NCBI RefSeq assembly: GCF_012273895.1
Contig: NC_052118.1
Coordinates: 124,001-188,000, forward strand
Reading direction: 5' to 3'
Length of the DNA: 64,000 nucleotides
From: Zerene cesonia
Lineage: Eukaryota; Arthropoda; Insecta; Lepidoptera; Pieridae
Translations under genes and position numbers: made by a program
Shown: in pieces, positions 12,900 to 22,922 of the stretch
Numbering within the stretch: position 1 is the stretch's first letter
Layout of the letters: every line of letters begins with the position of its first letter
The notes under the pieces: generated by a model
Database searches by the model: none
What the model saw: only the letters and a program-made list of their open reading frames with translations
Told to the model about the DNA's origin: nothing

Positions 12900-15800
12900 T
12901 GATAATGATGATCATGTAGCACCTGAAAATGTTTAGATAGATTTAGTTTAAAGTATCCGTAAGAAAATGTTAAAATTTAATACAAAGTGAAATCTGACTC
13001 GATACGAAGAGATTAAGTGATGGGGTTGGCTACAAAACATTTCCCTCGAATAAAAAATGCGCAAGTAATCCGTCCTTTCATACTTTGAGCATTCGACGTT
13101 CCTTTCGTAATGATATCATTAAGATGAACGCAGAATTATACATTTTGTGTTTAATAGAATGTAGGTTTGGGGAGTAGAAATATTATTCACTCTGCTCTTT
13201 TGGACTACACTTTTTGTAATTGCAAGTTTTTTCATACATTTTTAATTTACGTATTTTGTAGCTGTACGTAAGTATTTATTTGTTTTTGTAAAAAAGTGGA
13301 ACTTATTTACATCACATATACACCCATTATATGGAGCGTGACAGTAAACTGCAAAGATTGATTCACAAATCGATGAAAAAACTGAACGGCGAAGCTTGAT
13401 TTACAAGATGATGAGGTCTGCCGGCCGTAATGGGCGGCCGAGCGGACAAACGACATTAGTGACAGTCGTGTGTGACCGTACAGTGTCCAACGCTCAAATG
13501 GCAAATCGATAGTTTTCATTTTATGTCGTAGAGGTTATGGGACAGATCGCTTCACTATCCAATTGGCATACTTTCGTCGAGGTGTATATGGATAAAAAAT
13601 TGAATTTTCAAATTAATAAGTCCAGTTAATGGTAGGTAAAACTTAAGATTTAATAAGAATATGTTATAATGATCAATTTAAAGGCAGGAAATTTTATCCG
13701 ATCGTCATGGCAAAAGGAATAGGGCGCCTAAAAATGAACATTTTATTGCAGGTTACAGTAAAATGGCAGGCACCTGGAGGAAGTAGGTGGTTAAGCGAGG
13801 CCGTAAGGGGCTTGCAGGGGGGAGGTTCTTGTGTGCTGCTGACCTACATCGAATCTAATCGTACCACGTGAAAAAGCTCGCGTGCCGCGGTCGTTCACCC
13901 GCCGCGGCCTTTCAACCCACGATTCCATCCTGTTGGTTTTCAACTACAATGGCTGTTATTAAATGTAGCTTAATTTCGACTAAGGCTATAAATATGCTAT
14001 GCACCGAAAGCGCAGTCGTAACTCAACCCGGAGTTACTCGGAGTTGCAGTGACGGGCGGAATACTACTTGGTAAACAGATTCCAATACACATACCGACAT
14101 AGCACGAGCATATGCTTTCATTTGGCAATATACTAATAGAACATAAAAGGTAAAAAGTGTTTTAATTCAATTGGTAGACATGTAGCGGGATTCACGCAGT
14201 GTACAGTAGCGGAACTCCCCGGGGAGACGATGTGTACCAAACTCAATTCGCCAAATTGAACATAAAATGTATATAGCGTTTAGCGATAAACGGTCTTTTA
14301 ACGTAATTAAAACGAAAATAAATGGACAAAATTCAGGTCTCAATGTATTTTGGGAATTATAATGTACCTACTAGCCGCCCGCTGCGACTGCTGTCGGAGT
14401 TCGTTCACTGAGTTGATAATGAACACGTCAGTTTCCACCTGATCTGAACGAAGCTGATGAGACGTATAAACAGAACTGCTCACATTTTCTGTCACATGAT
14501 GACTCTACTCTAGTTAGTAGGGAGTTTGGACTTACTCCTATAGCGAAAACATTATATAAAAACCCATCGCAAATGAATTTGTATTACAAATGGTTTCTAA
14601 AGTTTTCTTTAAAAATTTATAAGTAAAAAATTCGCATAGAAATGCTACATATTTTTATCTGAAGGTATGTGAACTCGGGCGATGTCGTCGCCGGTTTCAT
14701 TTCATTTTAAATCTGCTTTAGACGGAAAAATAAATATACGATCGTCGTTCGAAACTTTTTACATAAATTACTTTCGAACCGAAGCTCGCCTTAAAGGTAA
14801 TTTCGTTCTTGGATTTTATACCATTCTCTACTTTTTAATAGTTGCTGAAAAGTACAAAAAGATGGAAACAAGTCTCACGTTTGTGACTGGTTTTTTAAAG
14901 AAAGATACCTACTTAAATTTAAATTAAATTTCTTTGCTGAAACTTTGACTTCCTGATTGTAAACAGAGAACACCAATACTTCAATAGTAAACAGTTAATT
15001 TTAACAAAAAACTAAAAAGCCTTCAAAAAAAGTAAAACAAAACACGAAAAGAACTGTCAAATGAATTACCTTCTCTTTTTTCAAGTCAGTTGAAAAGCAA
15101 CTGCAATGAACGTGCAATTCCTGTATAGATATATAACAAGGTACGTACGTACTGGTTAAAAAAATGGTCAAGAGTATTGGCGTCTGCGCCGTAATGTAAT
15201 AGTTAAGAGCATGATTGCGAATAATAAAAACGGCAGATAAAATAAACAGCGCGAGATGAAAGCGGTCATCAGTTATAAATATCTCAATTATTTTGCCCGT
15301 GATGCGATAATTATAAATTATGATAGCTATTCCGACGCATACATCTGCTAGATTTGACAAGCGCCAGTTAGATATTTGTGAAATACATACAACCAAGATC
15401 TACATATTCTATTTATCCTGAAAAAAGATGGGCCATCCATTTAAAAGTAGGAAAGCTACGCAAACTTTAAGATGATTTAGCACCTTACACCTACTTACCA
15501 AATCTTCCTATTTTATAAATAATTAATCATATACCACTTATTCAGAAATGATGAATGTCGAATATACCTTCATAATTACGTTTTTCTCATAAGAAACCAG
15601 AGTCGATCGCTAGTATTATAATATCCTATCCTTTTATCCTACTGCATTTAAAACAATTAAAAATAAATGTATATTTACTACTGTGACGATGGATAATCTA
15701 CTTTGCTTAAGTCGCGGTATAGCAGTATAAACAAGAGCTTTGGATGAGAAGATAATTTAATAAACACATCTAAGCCAATATCGTGAACAATTTACATAAA

Positions 15801-17183
15801 TTCCTTCTAGTTAGATTAGATTAATATGCCTTATGTTTACGGCATCGTTTTAAATTGCAAACTATAGGTGGTTTGGGGCGCAGCAGTTCTATTAGCTCGA
15901 ATAGTGTGAGAAGTAGCATGTAGATGAATGCCAGCCAAGCAGAGTCCAGAAGAATCAGCTTCGTAAGTTCCGTGCCGGGTATCGTTCGGTGTTCAATCAT
16001 CGTGGGCGATCACATGTCGCTGTACAGACGTCTACGCAAGAACCTCCGTCCCCAGTAGAGGAGGGAATGAACTAAAAGTATGCACGTATATACAATGAGA
16101 ACCCGGAATATGGCGCAAGCTGCGGCAGCGCCGGCGTCCGCGGTGACACGCTGCCGACGGCCCATTTCCAAAAAATATTTTGAGATAACACATTTGTGTG
16201 TTCAGGTGGACTATACGTGTTTATATTGTGAATGTTGTTCCCCTTTACATTTTGAAAGTATGTAGTCACAATGGATAACAATATTTTGTTGCCACGAGCA
16301 ACGAAGGAATCGTCTATAGGTATCAAAAGAGTGCATACGTATATCAGTATATATATTAAACTATCTTAATAATTTACACAATTAAACAATAATTTATACG
16401 TAATAATGATACATCATTATTCAGTTTCGCAATTTCTTATTTTTTCAGTACACTGAAAAAAGAAGAAACAGCGCCTTTCTGAACTTAGTCGTCTGAAGTT
16501 TATTATGTTACTAATAAAAAAAAGTAATATGATGAAGAAAGGAACCTTGTTAAATTTATTAGTCTTATAGTCTAATCAAATATCCAATCTGCTGGTTTAA
16601 ACTTTAAAGGATAGTTAAAAGATGTAATAGTAATGTGCTTTTAGAGTCGCCTCATTTTTAGCTCTATGGCATTTTTGCCTAGGTTTTATCATCTGTCTTT
16701 ATGAGGAACTAGTACGTATTCTGTGGCCCTTGCTAAAAGTCGATGCCTTTGACGTTTTGTGCAATTTATTTATTATTTGACTTTGTTTATATTGTGATAT
16801 CTTCAAAGATTTAATTTTTATACCGTCGTTACGCTAAGAAAATTAACTATTCTAGAAGACCTTGAACTCGTCAAATTTGCCGTAAGTGTAATGAATAAGA
16901 AAGTATTTAAATCAATGCATTCTTATATTTCGAGCATATCCCTTAAAAGAGTGGAAGCACAAAACTACTTCTTCTACTAAATAGTAAATAGTTACTAAAG
17001 TAAATAGTTACTAAATTAATGTATTTTTGATTATTTTGGGGCATACGTCTATTTCGTTTAATAATTAACTAACACGTTGTATTATTATATCCTTTTCTTT
17101 TCACATTTTATTTTTAAAGATTATCCTTTATAATTGTATGATTATAATTCATACCCTATTATTAAATCATAAATTAATTCCAG
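12900..17183. other. Non-coding DNA upstream of the dsRNA-binding protein gene
   Basis: No exon could be supported. Small GC-rich patches occur near 13420-13450, 13870-13920 and 16110-16160. The last includes a short Ala-rich frame (MAQAAAAPASA) ahead of a GTGACA that could be read as a donor, but it has no other support. A local duplication of about 15 bases (agtaaatagttacta) lies near 16983-17015. A 5' UTR exon of the downstream gene should lie in this stretch or further left. Confidence 0.4.
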
Positions 17184-17264
17184 AAAATGATGAAAACTGC
17201 GATATCTGTTCTTCAGGAGATGATGATGAAATTGGGCCAAATTCCTGAATATCAATATAAACAG
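17184..17264 (+). CDS. dsRBD gene, exon with start codon (first half of dsRBD1)
   Basis: Acceptor ...ttccag at 17183 and donor CAG|GTAATA at 17264/17265, phase 0. Two in-frame ATGs (17187 and 17190) follow directly; translation from the first gives MMKTAISVLQEM. The MKT-hydrophobic-LQE opening is the usual first helix of a dsRBD in this family. Codon third positions are mostly A/T, unlike the later exons. Confidence 0.85.
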
Positions 17265-20200
17265 GTAATAATATGTTCAGACATTCCTTAGTATCATCTC
17301 CAAAAAGATTTTTATTCAATTTGTCTAACTAATCTAACTAATTTATTACAAAAGAAGTTTAACTTATGGCATAATGACAACAATTTGAATATAATTTTAT
17401 AAAATAACCTTTAAATTGGCAGTCATTTCAAATTTAGTCATATATATAAGTAACAAATTTTGTTTATCAGTGACAGTATTTGCATAATATGTCACTTGAT
17501 GGATTTTCTATATTATAATTCTCGTGTCACAATGTTACTAACAATACTCCTCTAAAATGTCTGGACCATTTTTCTTACTTGTAAATGATAAGAGTTAGGC
17601 AGAACAGCACTTTTTTTTATGTTACAGTCGGCAATGGAGCTGGTGGGACGCCTGATGGTAAGCGCTACCACCGCCCATGAACATTTGGAGAGGCATAAGG
17701 TCCATTGCAGACCTTACGCCTCTACAAATGGATTGCTGACTTTTTGGGAGGGGATTAAGAAAGGATTGGCGATAGGAATAAAGTAAAAGGACTGGGAAGG
17801 GTAAGGAAAAGGATATGGGCCTCCGGGTCACCCACTCACCGAACGAAACACAGCAGAATGCTATTTTACGCCGGTCTTCTGTGGGGGTGTGGTACTTCCC
17901 CGGTGCGAGCTGGCCCAATGCGTACAGAAGCGTGCTCGACTACCACATATAAAAAAAACTTGCCGGGTTAGATAGTAGCTCTATAATAAAAGGACAATTG
18001 TTTTATTTTTTCAGTACCAATTTGTTAAATTTTATGCATAATAATAAAAATAAAGTTATTTCATTTGAAATAATATAGAACATTCTATTTGATCTCAACA
18101 ATTTATTTTATTTTTTCTTATTTTCACAACATTAATTTTAAAAGAACTTATACCATGGGGTGTGTTGAAATAATTAATTTATTTTTTACCATAATATTCA
18201 GGCAAAGTGATTCATTTGTTGTTGTGATGTTCTACCAACACAAATTTTATACTCAGAGTACTTAAATCCATTACTTACACTTACGTCCATTGCAAAACAT
18301 TATATGCATACACAAGTCATTTTAACACAATGCAGGGGGCACTACCTCTGGGAATGTTCATGGGAGGTGGTATCATTTAATGTCAGGAGAACCACCAGCT
18401 CAGATGCCTGCTATGATATAAAAAAAAACTAGTGTACATACAATGTGAAAATTATGGGTTAAAATATGTGAAAATATGGTTACTTAAAATTTATAATTCA
18501 TTGAAATCAAAACCCTACATTGTAAATACAACCATATTTCAGACTGGACCACAACACCAAGCGATGTTTGAGTGTTGCTGCAAGACGTCTGGAGAGACCG
18601 TAACAGCTATGGCGCGTTCCAAGAAGGAAGCGAAGCAAGAGGCAGCTCGCCGCATGCTGAACCAGCTGTACCACGCGCGCGGCATGCCCGTGCCGCCGCC
18701 CTATGCCAGACCGCCATCGCCCGCTCCGCCGTCGCCTGAACCACCCTCCACAGACAAAGCCTTGCCCAGTGCGGTATGCAAACGTTAACTTTAAAATAAA
18801 TAAATTTTGCTTGAGTTCTACAAGATTTTTAAATTTGTGTACTAGTTTATTTAGCAATTGCCGGAGCAATGATAAATTTAATGTTTCTAAATTTCCAAGT
18901 CACAAAAAAATGGTTTTAGAGCTATATAAAAATTCATAGATATATACTATGTTTGATCAAACATACATAAATCGAGAGCAATAAAACACTATACGTGAGC
19001 AGGGTCCGAGCGGGTCCGCGGGCGCGGGCGCGGCGCCGGGCGCGATCGACGTGCGCAGCTACGTGGCGCTGCTGAAGGAGCTGTGCGCGGAGTACAAGCT
19101 GGGCGACGTGCAGTACGAGCTGGTGGGCGACGCGGGCCCGCCGCACCGCCGCCAGTTCACGGTGCGCGCGCGCCTCGCGCAGCACGAGCGCTCCGCCACC
19201 GCCACCACCAAGAAGACGGCGCGCCAGCTCGCCGCCGAGGCGCTCTATAAGTACTTGCGGGAGAATCTCGCGCGGCTCACCATTGATTTTGTAGAGGTGA
19301 CACGTTCGGCTGGCTCTGTTATCTTTATCGCCTACACAACACGAGTGACATTTTCAACACATTTCAGCATTTTAATTTATAGAAGCAAACTTTCTACCTT
19401 AATTTTGAAATGGTATTTTAATTAGTTCAAGGGTGTTTGTCATGTTTATCCTACTTCCTACTATCCTATCCTACTAATATTATAAATGCGAAATTTTATA
19501 AGGATATGTGTGTGTTTGTTGCTCTTTCACGCAAAAAACCAGTTGCAATAAAATTTGGTACGTAGATAATACGTATACGTAGCTGGACAACTGGAATAAC
19601 ACCACATAGGCAACTTTTTATCCCGATATTCCTACGGGATACGAACTTACGCGGGTGAAACCGCGGTAGTTTTGATGTAATATAGGATATTGAGTATTTG
19701 CAAGTCGATATGGGTGAGTGACGTAGCGATGCGGCGCGCAGGAGGAGGCGATGGCGCGCGCGCACGAGAAGGCGATGGAGCGGTACGTGGAGCAGCGCGG
19801 GGCGTGGCGCGCGCCGCTCGGCCAGCGCCTCGCCGACTACCACCTAGGTCTGTTGACGTACATAGGTGGGTACCGCACCGCACCGCACCCATCCATTTCA
19901 CATTTCACCTTACACATTCACGATAGCTAGTACTATGTTTTTAGTTTGTATTTTATTCTTCTTGACAAAATGATTAAAATCAGTAACGTTTTATTTAGTA
20001 GTTATTTTATTAATTAGGAGGCAACTTTTACAAGCATTTTATACATATTACATATAACACATACTTAATACTATAAACTTTATTTTTTTGTTCTAAATTC
20101 ATTCAGCATTCAAGAGTATTTCAAAGTCTTTGGCATATAGGATATTTTTTCTGTATGGATAGAAGTATGGTTTTCTCTTTTACTTACATTTGCTATTCCA

Positions 20201-22078
20201 GTAACTAAAAAATAATCTACTATCATTCCACAATGTTTGGTGCTTGAAGAGACGTGTCATATTATCTTAATATATAAAATTCTCGTGTCACAGTTTTCGT
20301 TGCCATACTCCTCCGAAACGGCTTGACCGATTCTTATGCAATTTTGTGTGCATATCGGGTATGTTTGAGAATCGGCTAACATCTATTTTTCATACCTCTA
20401 AATGATCAGAGTAAGGCAGAACAGCGTTTGCCGGGTGCAGCTAGTCTAATATATAAAATTCTCGTGTCACAGTTTTCGTTGCCATACTCCTCCGAAACGG
20501 CTTGACCGATTCCTCTGAAATTTGGTAAGCATATTGGGTAGGTCTGAGAATCGGCCAACATCTATTTTTTATCCCGATATTCCTACGGGATACGGACTTA
20601 CGCGGGTGAAACCGCGGGGCACAGCTAGTTATAAATAAAATTCTCGTGTCACAGTTTTCGTTGCCAAACTCCTCCGAAACGGCTGGACCGATTCTTATGA
20701 AATTTTGTGTGCGTATTGGGTATGTGTGAGAATCGGCCAACATCTATTTTTCATACCCCTAAAGGATAAGAGTAAGGCAGAACAGCGTTTGCCGGGTGCA
20801 GCTAGTATTATTATAAAAATACATAACAGTCGCATGATGGGAATTTTCACTTCTCTAACCAACTAAAACTCTTATTATTTCTTTAAATGTTTATAGCTTA
20901 TCGCATTGTCTTTTACTTATCTTTTTTTACCAGGAAATTTATTGGAGGAAAATAAAAAAATACAGTATAACAATGAATTTGTATCTCGCCCCATCATTTT
21001 TTTTTTCTATTATTTCAAAATTTTTCAATGAATTTACATTTAGCATTTTTATTTTTTAATATTAGAGTATTTTACAAATCAAATATTAATGCATGCCCCA
21101 AAAAATTAATAAAATAATTCAGTCAATTGAAGCTTTCTGGAATTTCACATATGATTTTTAACTATTAAATATAATTTAACTAATTCATTAATTTTAGATA
21201 AAGAGAAGATAGATTTGGGAAGAGAGACACTTGATGCAACCAGTACCGATGAGGAAGAGGATCCCGTCAGGTAATTTATATGTATTTGATATAAGATAAA
21301 CGTTTGCGTATGCTTAATTAATGTATTATGCCATTTTAAATTTTTAATACACTTATAAAAAAAATAATAGGTTTGTGGAGGAGAGGAAGTAAAGCCTCGA
21401 TTTGATGATGTTAGAAAGTTGTATATATGCTTCTGTAGCGAGAACATTTCGCTTGTGCGATTCAGAAATCGCTACAGGTTCTCAATTTGATTCTATTTTT
21501 TATGGGTCTCTTACCTCTGAACCAGTTGATTAACTCGTTGAACCGATTTTGATGATTCTATTTTTTTTTTGAAAGCCTTCTTTTTTTCTGCACTTTTAAA
21601 TCAAAATCTTTATGATAGTGTATATAACATAAGATACAAAAAAACTAATGTTCAAGACTAATGTTTTATTCCCACATATTGTGTTTTGTTATATTAAATT
21701 TGTAAAATGTATGGGGACGACAGGTGAGAGAGCGATAACTTGTTTACAATAAAGCAAAACCGACACTATCAATGTTAAGCCCTGAGGCAAAAAGTCAAAC
21801 AATAATGTGTGTGGCGCAGCGCGCTGGAGAGCGTGGCGGGCGCGCTGGGGCTGCAGGTGGAGCGCGAGTGGCTGGAGGCGCGCGGCGGCGAGCTGTGCGT
21901 GGTGCGGCTGGAGCCCAGCGCGCCGCCGCTGGCGCTGGCCGCGGCCGGGCCGCGCGCGCACCGCGACGCGCACGCCGCCGCGCTGCGCTACCTGCGCCGC
22001 GCGCTCGCGCGCACGCGCCTCGCCGACCCGCCCCGCGCCGCGCGCTCGCTCGCCGACGGCCCGCTGCTCGCCGCCTAA
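17187..22078 (+). CDS. dsRNA-binding RNAi cofactor, Loqs/R2D2/PRKRA family (six coding exons)
   Basis: Proteins of this family hold dsRNA for Dicer enzymes and help load small RNAs into Argonaute in the cytoplasm. Joining 17187-17264, 18543-18773, 19003-19296, 19742-19865, 21198-21270 and 21820-22078 gives one frame of 352 codons plus TAA; every junction has AG/GT signals and matching phase. dsRBD1 spans residues ~2-68 (MKTAISVLQEMM start, GPQH at 28-31, SKKEAK at 52-57). A Pro-rich linker follows. dsRBD2 is residues ~121-190 (GPPH at 148-151, TTKKTAR at 171-177). A third, degenerate dsRBD-like region lies in the last exon (residues ~268-330) and lacks the lysine motif, as in the protein-binding third domain of Loqs/TARBP2. 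Dicer-2 partner R2D2 or a divergent Loqs are both possible; I lean to R2D2 because dsRBD2 lacks the Trp-Pro-rich signature of Loqs. An acceptor at 17183 implies an upstream UTR exon. GC3 rises steeply from the first to the last exon. Confidence 0.85.
17509..17618 (+). mobile_element. Partial non-autonomous Helitron fragment
   Basis: Shares 'ttctcgtgtcacaatgtta' and 'gataagagttaggcagaaca' with the full-length copies at 20275-20806, but is internally shortened and lacks the CTAGT end. It lies in the first coding intron and is directly abutted by the Metulj-like repeat at 17619. Confidence 0.55.
17619..17948 (+). mobile_element. Metulj-like lepidopteran short repeat (copy B)
   Basis: Block order matches copy A at 12606-12895: 'cctgatggtaagcgctacc', 'ccgcccatgaacatttgga', 'actgggaagggtaaggaaaa', 'gtcttctgtgggggtg', 'cgagctggcccaatgcgta'. 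It contains an internal near-perfect foldback of about 14 bp (about 17691-17725). It is inserted in an intron of the dsRNA-binding protein gene; the minus-strand open frame across it is not a gene. Confidence 0.75.
18325..18430 (-). mobile_element. Truncated Metulj-like repeat (copy C, inverted)
   Basis: Read on the minus strand it gives 'gcaggcatctgagctggtgg', then 'ttctcctgacattaaatgat' and 'accacctcccatgaacatt', a diverged form of the same core found in copies A and B. It ends about 110 bases before the next exon (18543). Confidence 0.6.
18543..18773 (+). CDS. dsRBD gene, exon 2 (second half of dsRBD1 and Pro-rich linker)
   Basis: Acceptor ATTTCAG at 18542, donor GCG|GTATGC at 18773/18774, phase 0 at both ends, 77 codons. 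It begins TGPQHQAMFECC, the beta1-beta2 region of dsRBD1, then TAMARSKKEAKQEAARRML, the RNA-contacting loop and second helix. The Lys-Lys-x-Ala-Lys motif is intact, so this domain should bind dsRNA. It ends in a Pro-rich linker with several PP and SP pairs. Confidence 0.9.
19003..19296 (+). CDS. dsRBD gene, exon 3 (dsRBD2)
   Basis: Acceptor GAGCAG at 19002, donor GAG|GTGACA at 19296/19297, 98 codons, phase 0. A Gly/Ala-rich lead-in is followed by IDVRSYVALLKELC, a GPPHRRQFTV strand and the TTKKTARQLAAEAL helix. The last conserved Lys of the KKxAK motif is Arg here. The first 80 codons end in G or C almost without exception, while the last 20 do not. Confidence 0.88.
19469..19670 (+). mobile_element. 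Non-autonomous Helitron-like element
   Basis: Starts TCCTACTAATATTATAAATG and contains 'tatcccgatattcctacggg' and 'acttacgcgggtgaaaccgc', the standard 3' part of a very common lepidopteran element. The end is shortened to TAGT instead of CAGCTAGT. It lies in an intron, 71 bases before the next exon. Confidence 0.75.
19742..19865 (+). CDS. dsRBD gene, exon 4 (linker after dsRBD2)
   Basis: Acceptor CGCGCAG at 19741, donor ATAG|GTGGGT at 19865/19866, 41 codons plus one base. It starts EEAMARAHEKAMERYVEQRG, a charged helical stretch, and ends DYHLGLLTYI. The leftover G joins the AT of the next exon to make Asp. No known motif; it probably links dsRBD2 to the C-terminal interaction region. Confidence 0.8.
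20275..20445 (+). mobile_element. Non-autonomous Helitron, tandem copy 1
   Basis: Begins TCTTAATATATAAAATTCTC and ends GGGTGCAGCTAGT; the 5' TC and 3' CTAG(T) ends, with no terminal inverted repeats, fit a Helitron. It is directly followed by copy 2, head to tail. Confidence 0.8.
20445..20629 (+). mobile_element. Non-autonomous Helitron, tandem copy 2 (chimeric 3' end)
   Basis: The first two thirds match copies 1 and 3. From about 20568 it switches to 'tatcccgatattcctacggg' and 'acttacgcgggtgaaaccgc', the 3' end of the different subfamily seen at 19469-19670, and ends CACAGCTAGT. The join to copy 1 (CTAG|TCTAAT) has no spacer. Confidence 0.8.
20629..20806 (+). mobile_element. Non-autonomous Helitron, tandem copy 3
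   Basis: Close to copy 1 along its whole length ('ttctcgtgtcacagttttcg', 'cctccgaaacggctggaccg', 'gcgtttgccgggtgcagctagt' split at its junctions). It lacks a clear 5' TC start because it abuts the end of copy 2. It completes a head-to-tail trio of about 530 bp inside one intron. Confidence 0.78.
21198..21270 (+). CDS. dsRBD gene, exon 5 (acidic linker)
   Basis: Acceptor ATTTTAG at 21197, donor TCAG|GTAATT at 21270/21271, 73 bases. Reads DKEKIDLGRETLDATSTDEE and then EDPV, an acidic tail-like linker. Phase fits both neighbours (AT completes Asp; AG plus C of the next exon makes Ser). Small exon of ordinary base composition between two very GC-rich ones. Confidence 0.8.
21820..22078 (+). CDS. 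dsRBD gene, last exon (degenerate third dsRBD)
   Basis: Acceptor GGCGCAG at 21819; stop TAA at 22076-22078; 85 codons. It opens SALESVAGALGLQVEREWLE, then RGGELCVVRLEPS and a final HAAALRYLRRAL helix. The layout (helix, strands, helix ending AAxxALxYL) resembles the third dsRBD of Loqs/TARBP2, which binds Dicer rather than RNA. The Lys cluster is missing. Virtually every third codon position is G or C. Confidence 0.8.
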
Positions 22079-22922
22079 CCTACCGGCTCGAAGGACCGTT
22101 AACCGTTCAAGTGTGGCATTTCCGAATGTATTGTAACAATTTATGGATCGAGATATATTGGACGATCGAGTTGTTGTGAATGTTTTTTGTATTCCAAAAT
22201 AAATTCATACTTGAGGTTAACTGTTGTGAGCATTGTAAATATATGTGATTTTGATTAACAGTTGGAAATTGAACCACACAGGATTTTGCGTTATCATTGT
22301 CAGCATAATATAACATTATTAATCAAATATAGAGTGAATATAGTCTATCTTTGATTAATATTGATTGATTTTCTTCTCGAATTAATTCATTACTACACTT
22401 TATTGAAAGCTCTAATCACATTAGTAAGAGAAATGTTAGTCTAAAATCTGTGTATTTAAGATGTGTAAATATAACATATTGAATAAAATGACTACGTTTA
22501 AGGGATGTTTATGTTTTAATTCCACTATATCAATAGCACTTATTAAATTGAATTGATTGATGGATTAGATGCATTGAGGTGATTTCGGAATATGCTAATG
22601 TTTAATTTTTTTAACTAGAGATGTATCTTTAAAGTCATTTAAAATGCTTTCTTATCTAGTCCTGCTTGTCATCAACTATGTTCAACTAATAATGAAAGGA
22701 TTAAGATTGCCTAAACTGAACTAAATCTTTTTTTTGTTTTAAATTGTAAAAGAATAAGTGAAACAGATATGTTTAACACAATGTAATGCAAATTTTTACT
22801 TCACATAATAAGAAAAATCACAATTTTACCAAAAAATTATACATCTAAATATTCAAGATATTATAATTTTTACAATAATCCTAAATATGAATACTTATAA
22901 GTTGCGTAGTATATATTATATA
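22079..22922. other. Convergent 3' region between the dsRBD gene and mre11
   Basis: 844 bases of AT-rich DNA hold both 3' UTRs. Minus-strand AATAAA occurs at 22399-22404, about 520 bases past the mre11 stop, so the two transcripts could overlap if the + strand signal at 22482 is also used. No gene is visible. Confidence 0.5.
22198..22203 (+). terminator. Poly(A) signal AATAAA of the dsRBD gene
   Basis: First canonical AATAAA on the + strand, 120 bases after the stop codon. A second one at 22482-22487 is an alternative. Both lie before the convergent mre11 stop. Confidence 0.65.

Noticed and set aside
18507..18869. 120-codon minus-strand frame
   Set aside because: Shadow of the dsRBD exon 2; the plus strand has the conserved domain and splice sites.
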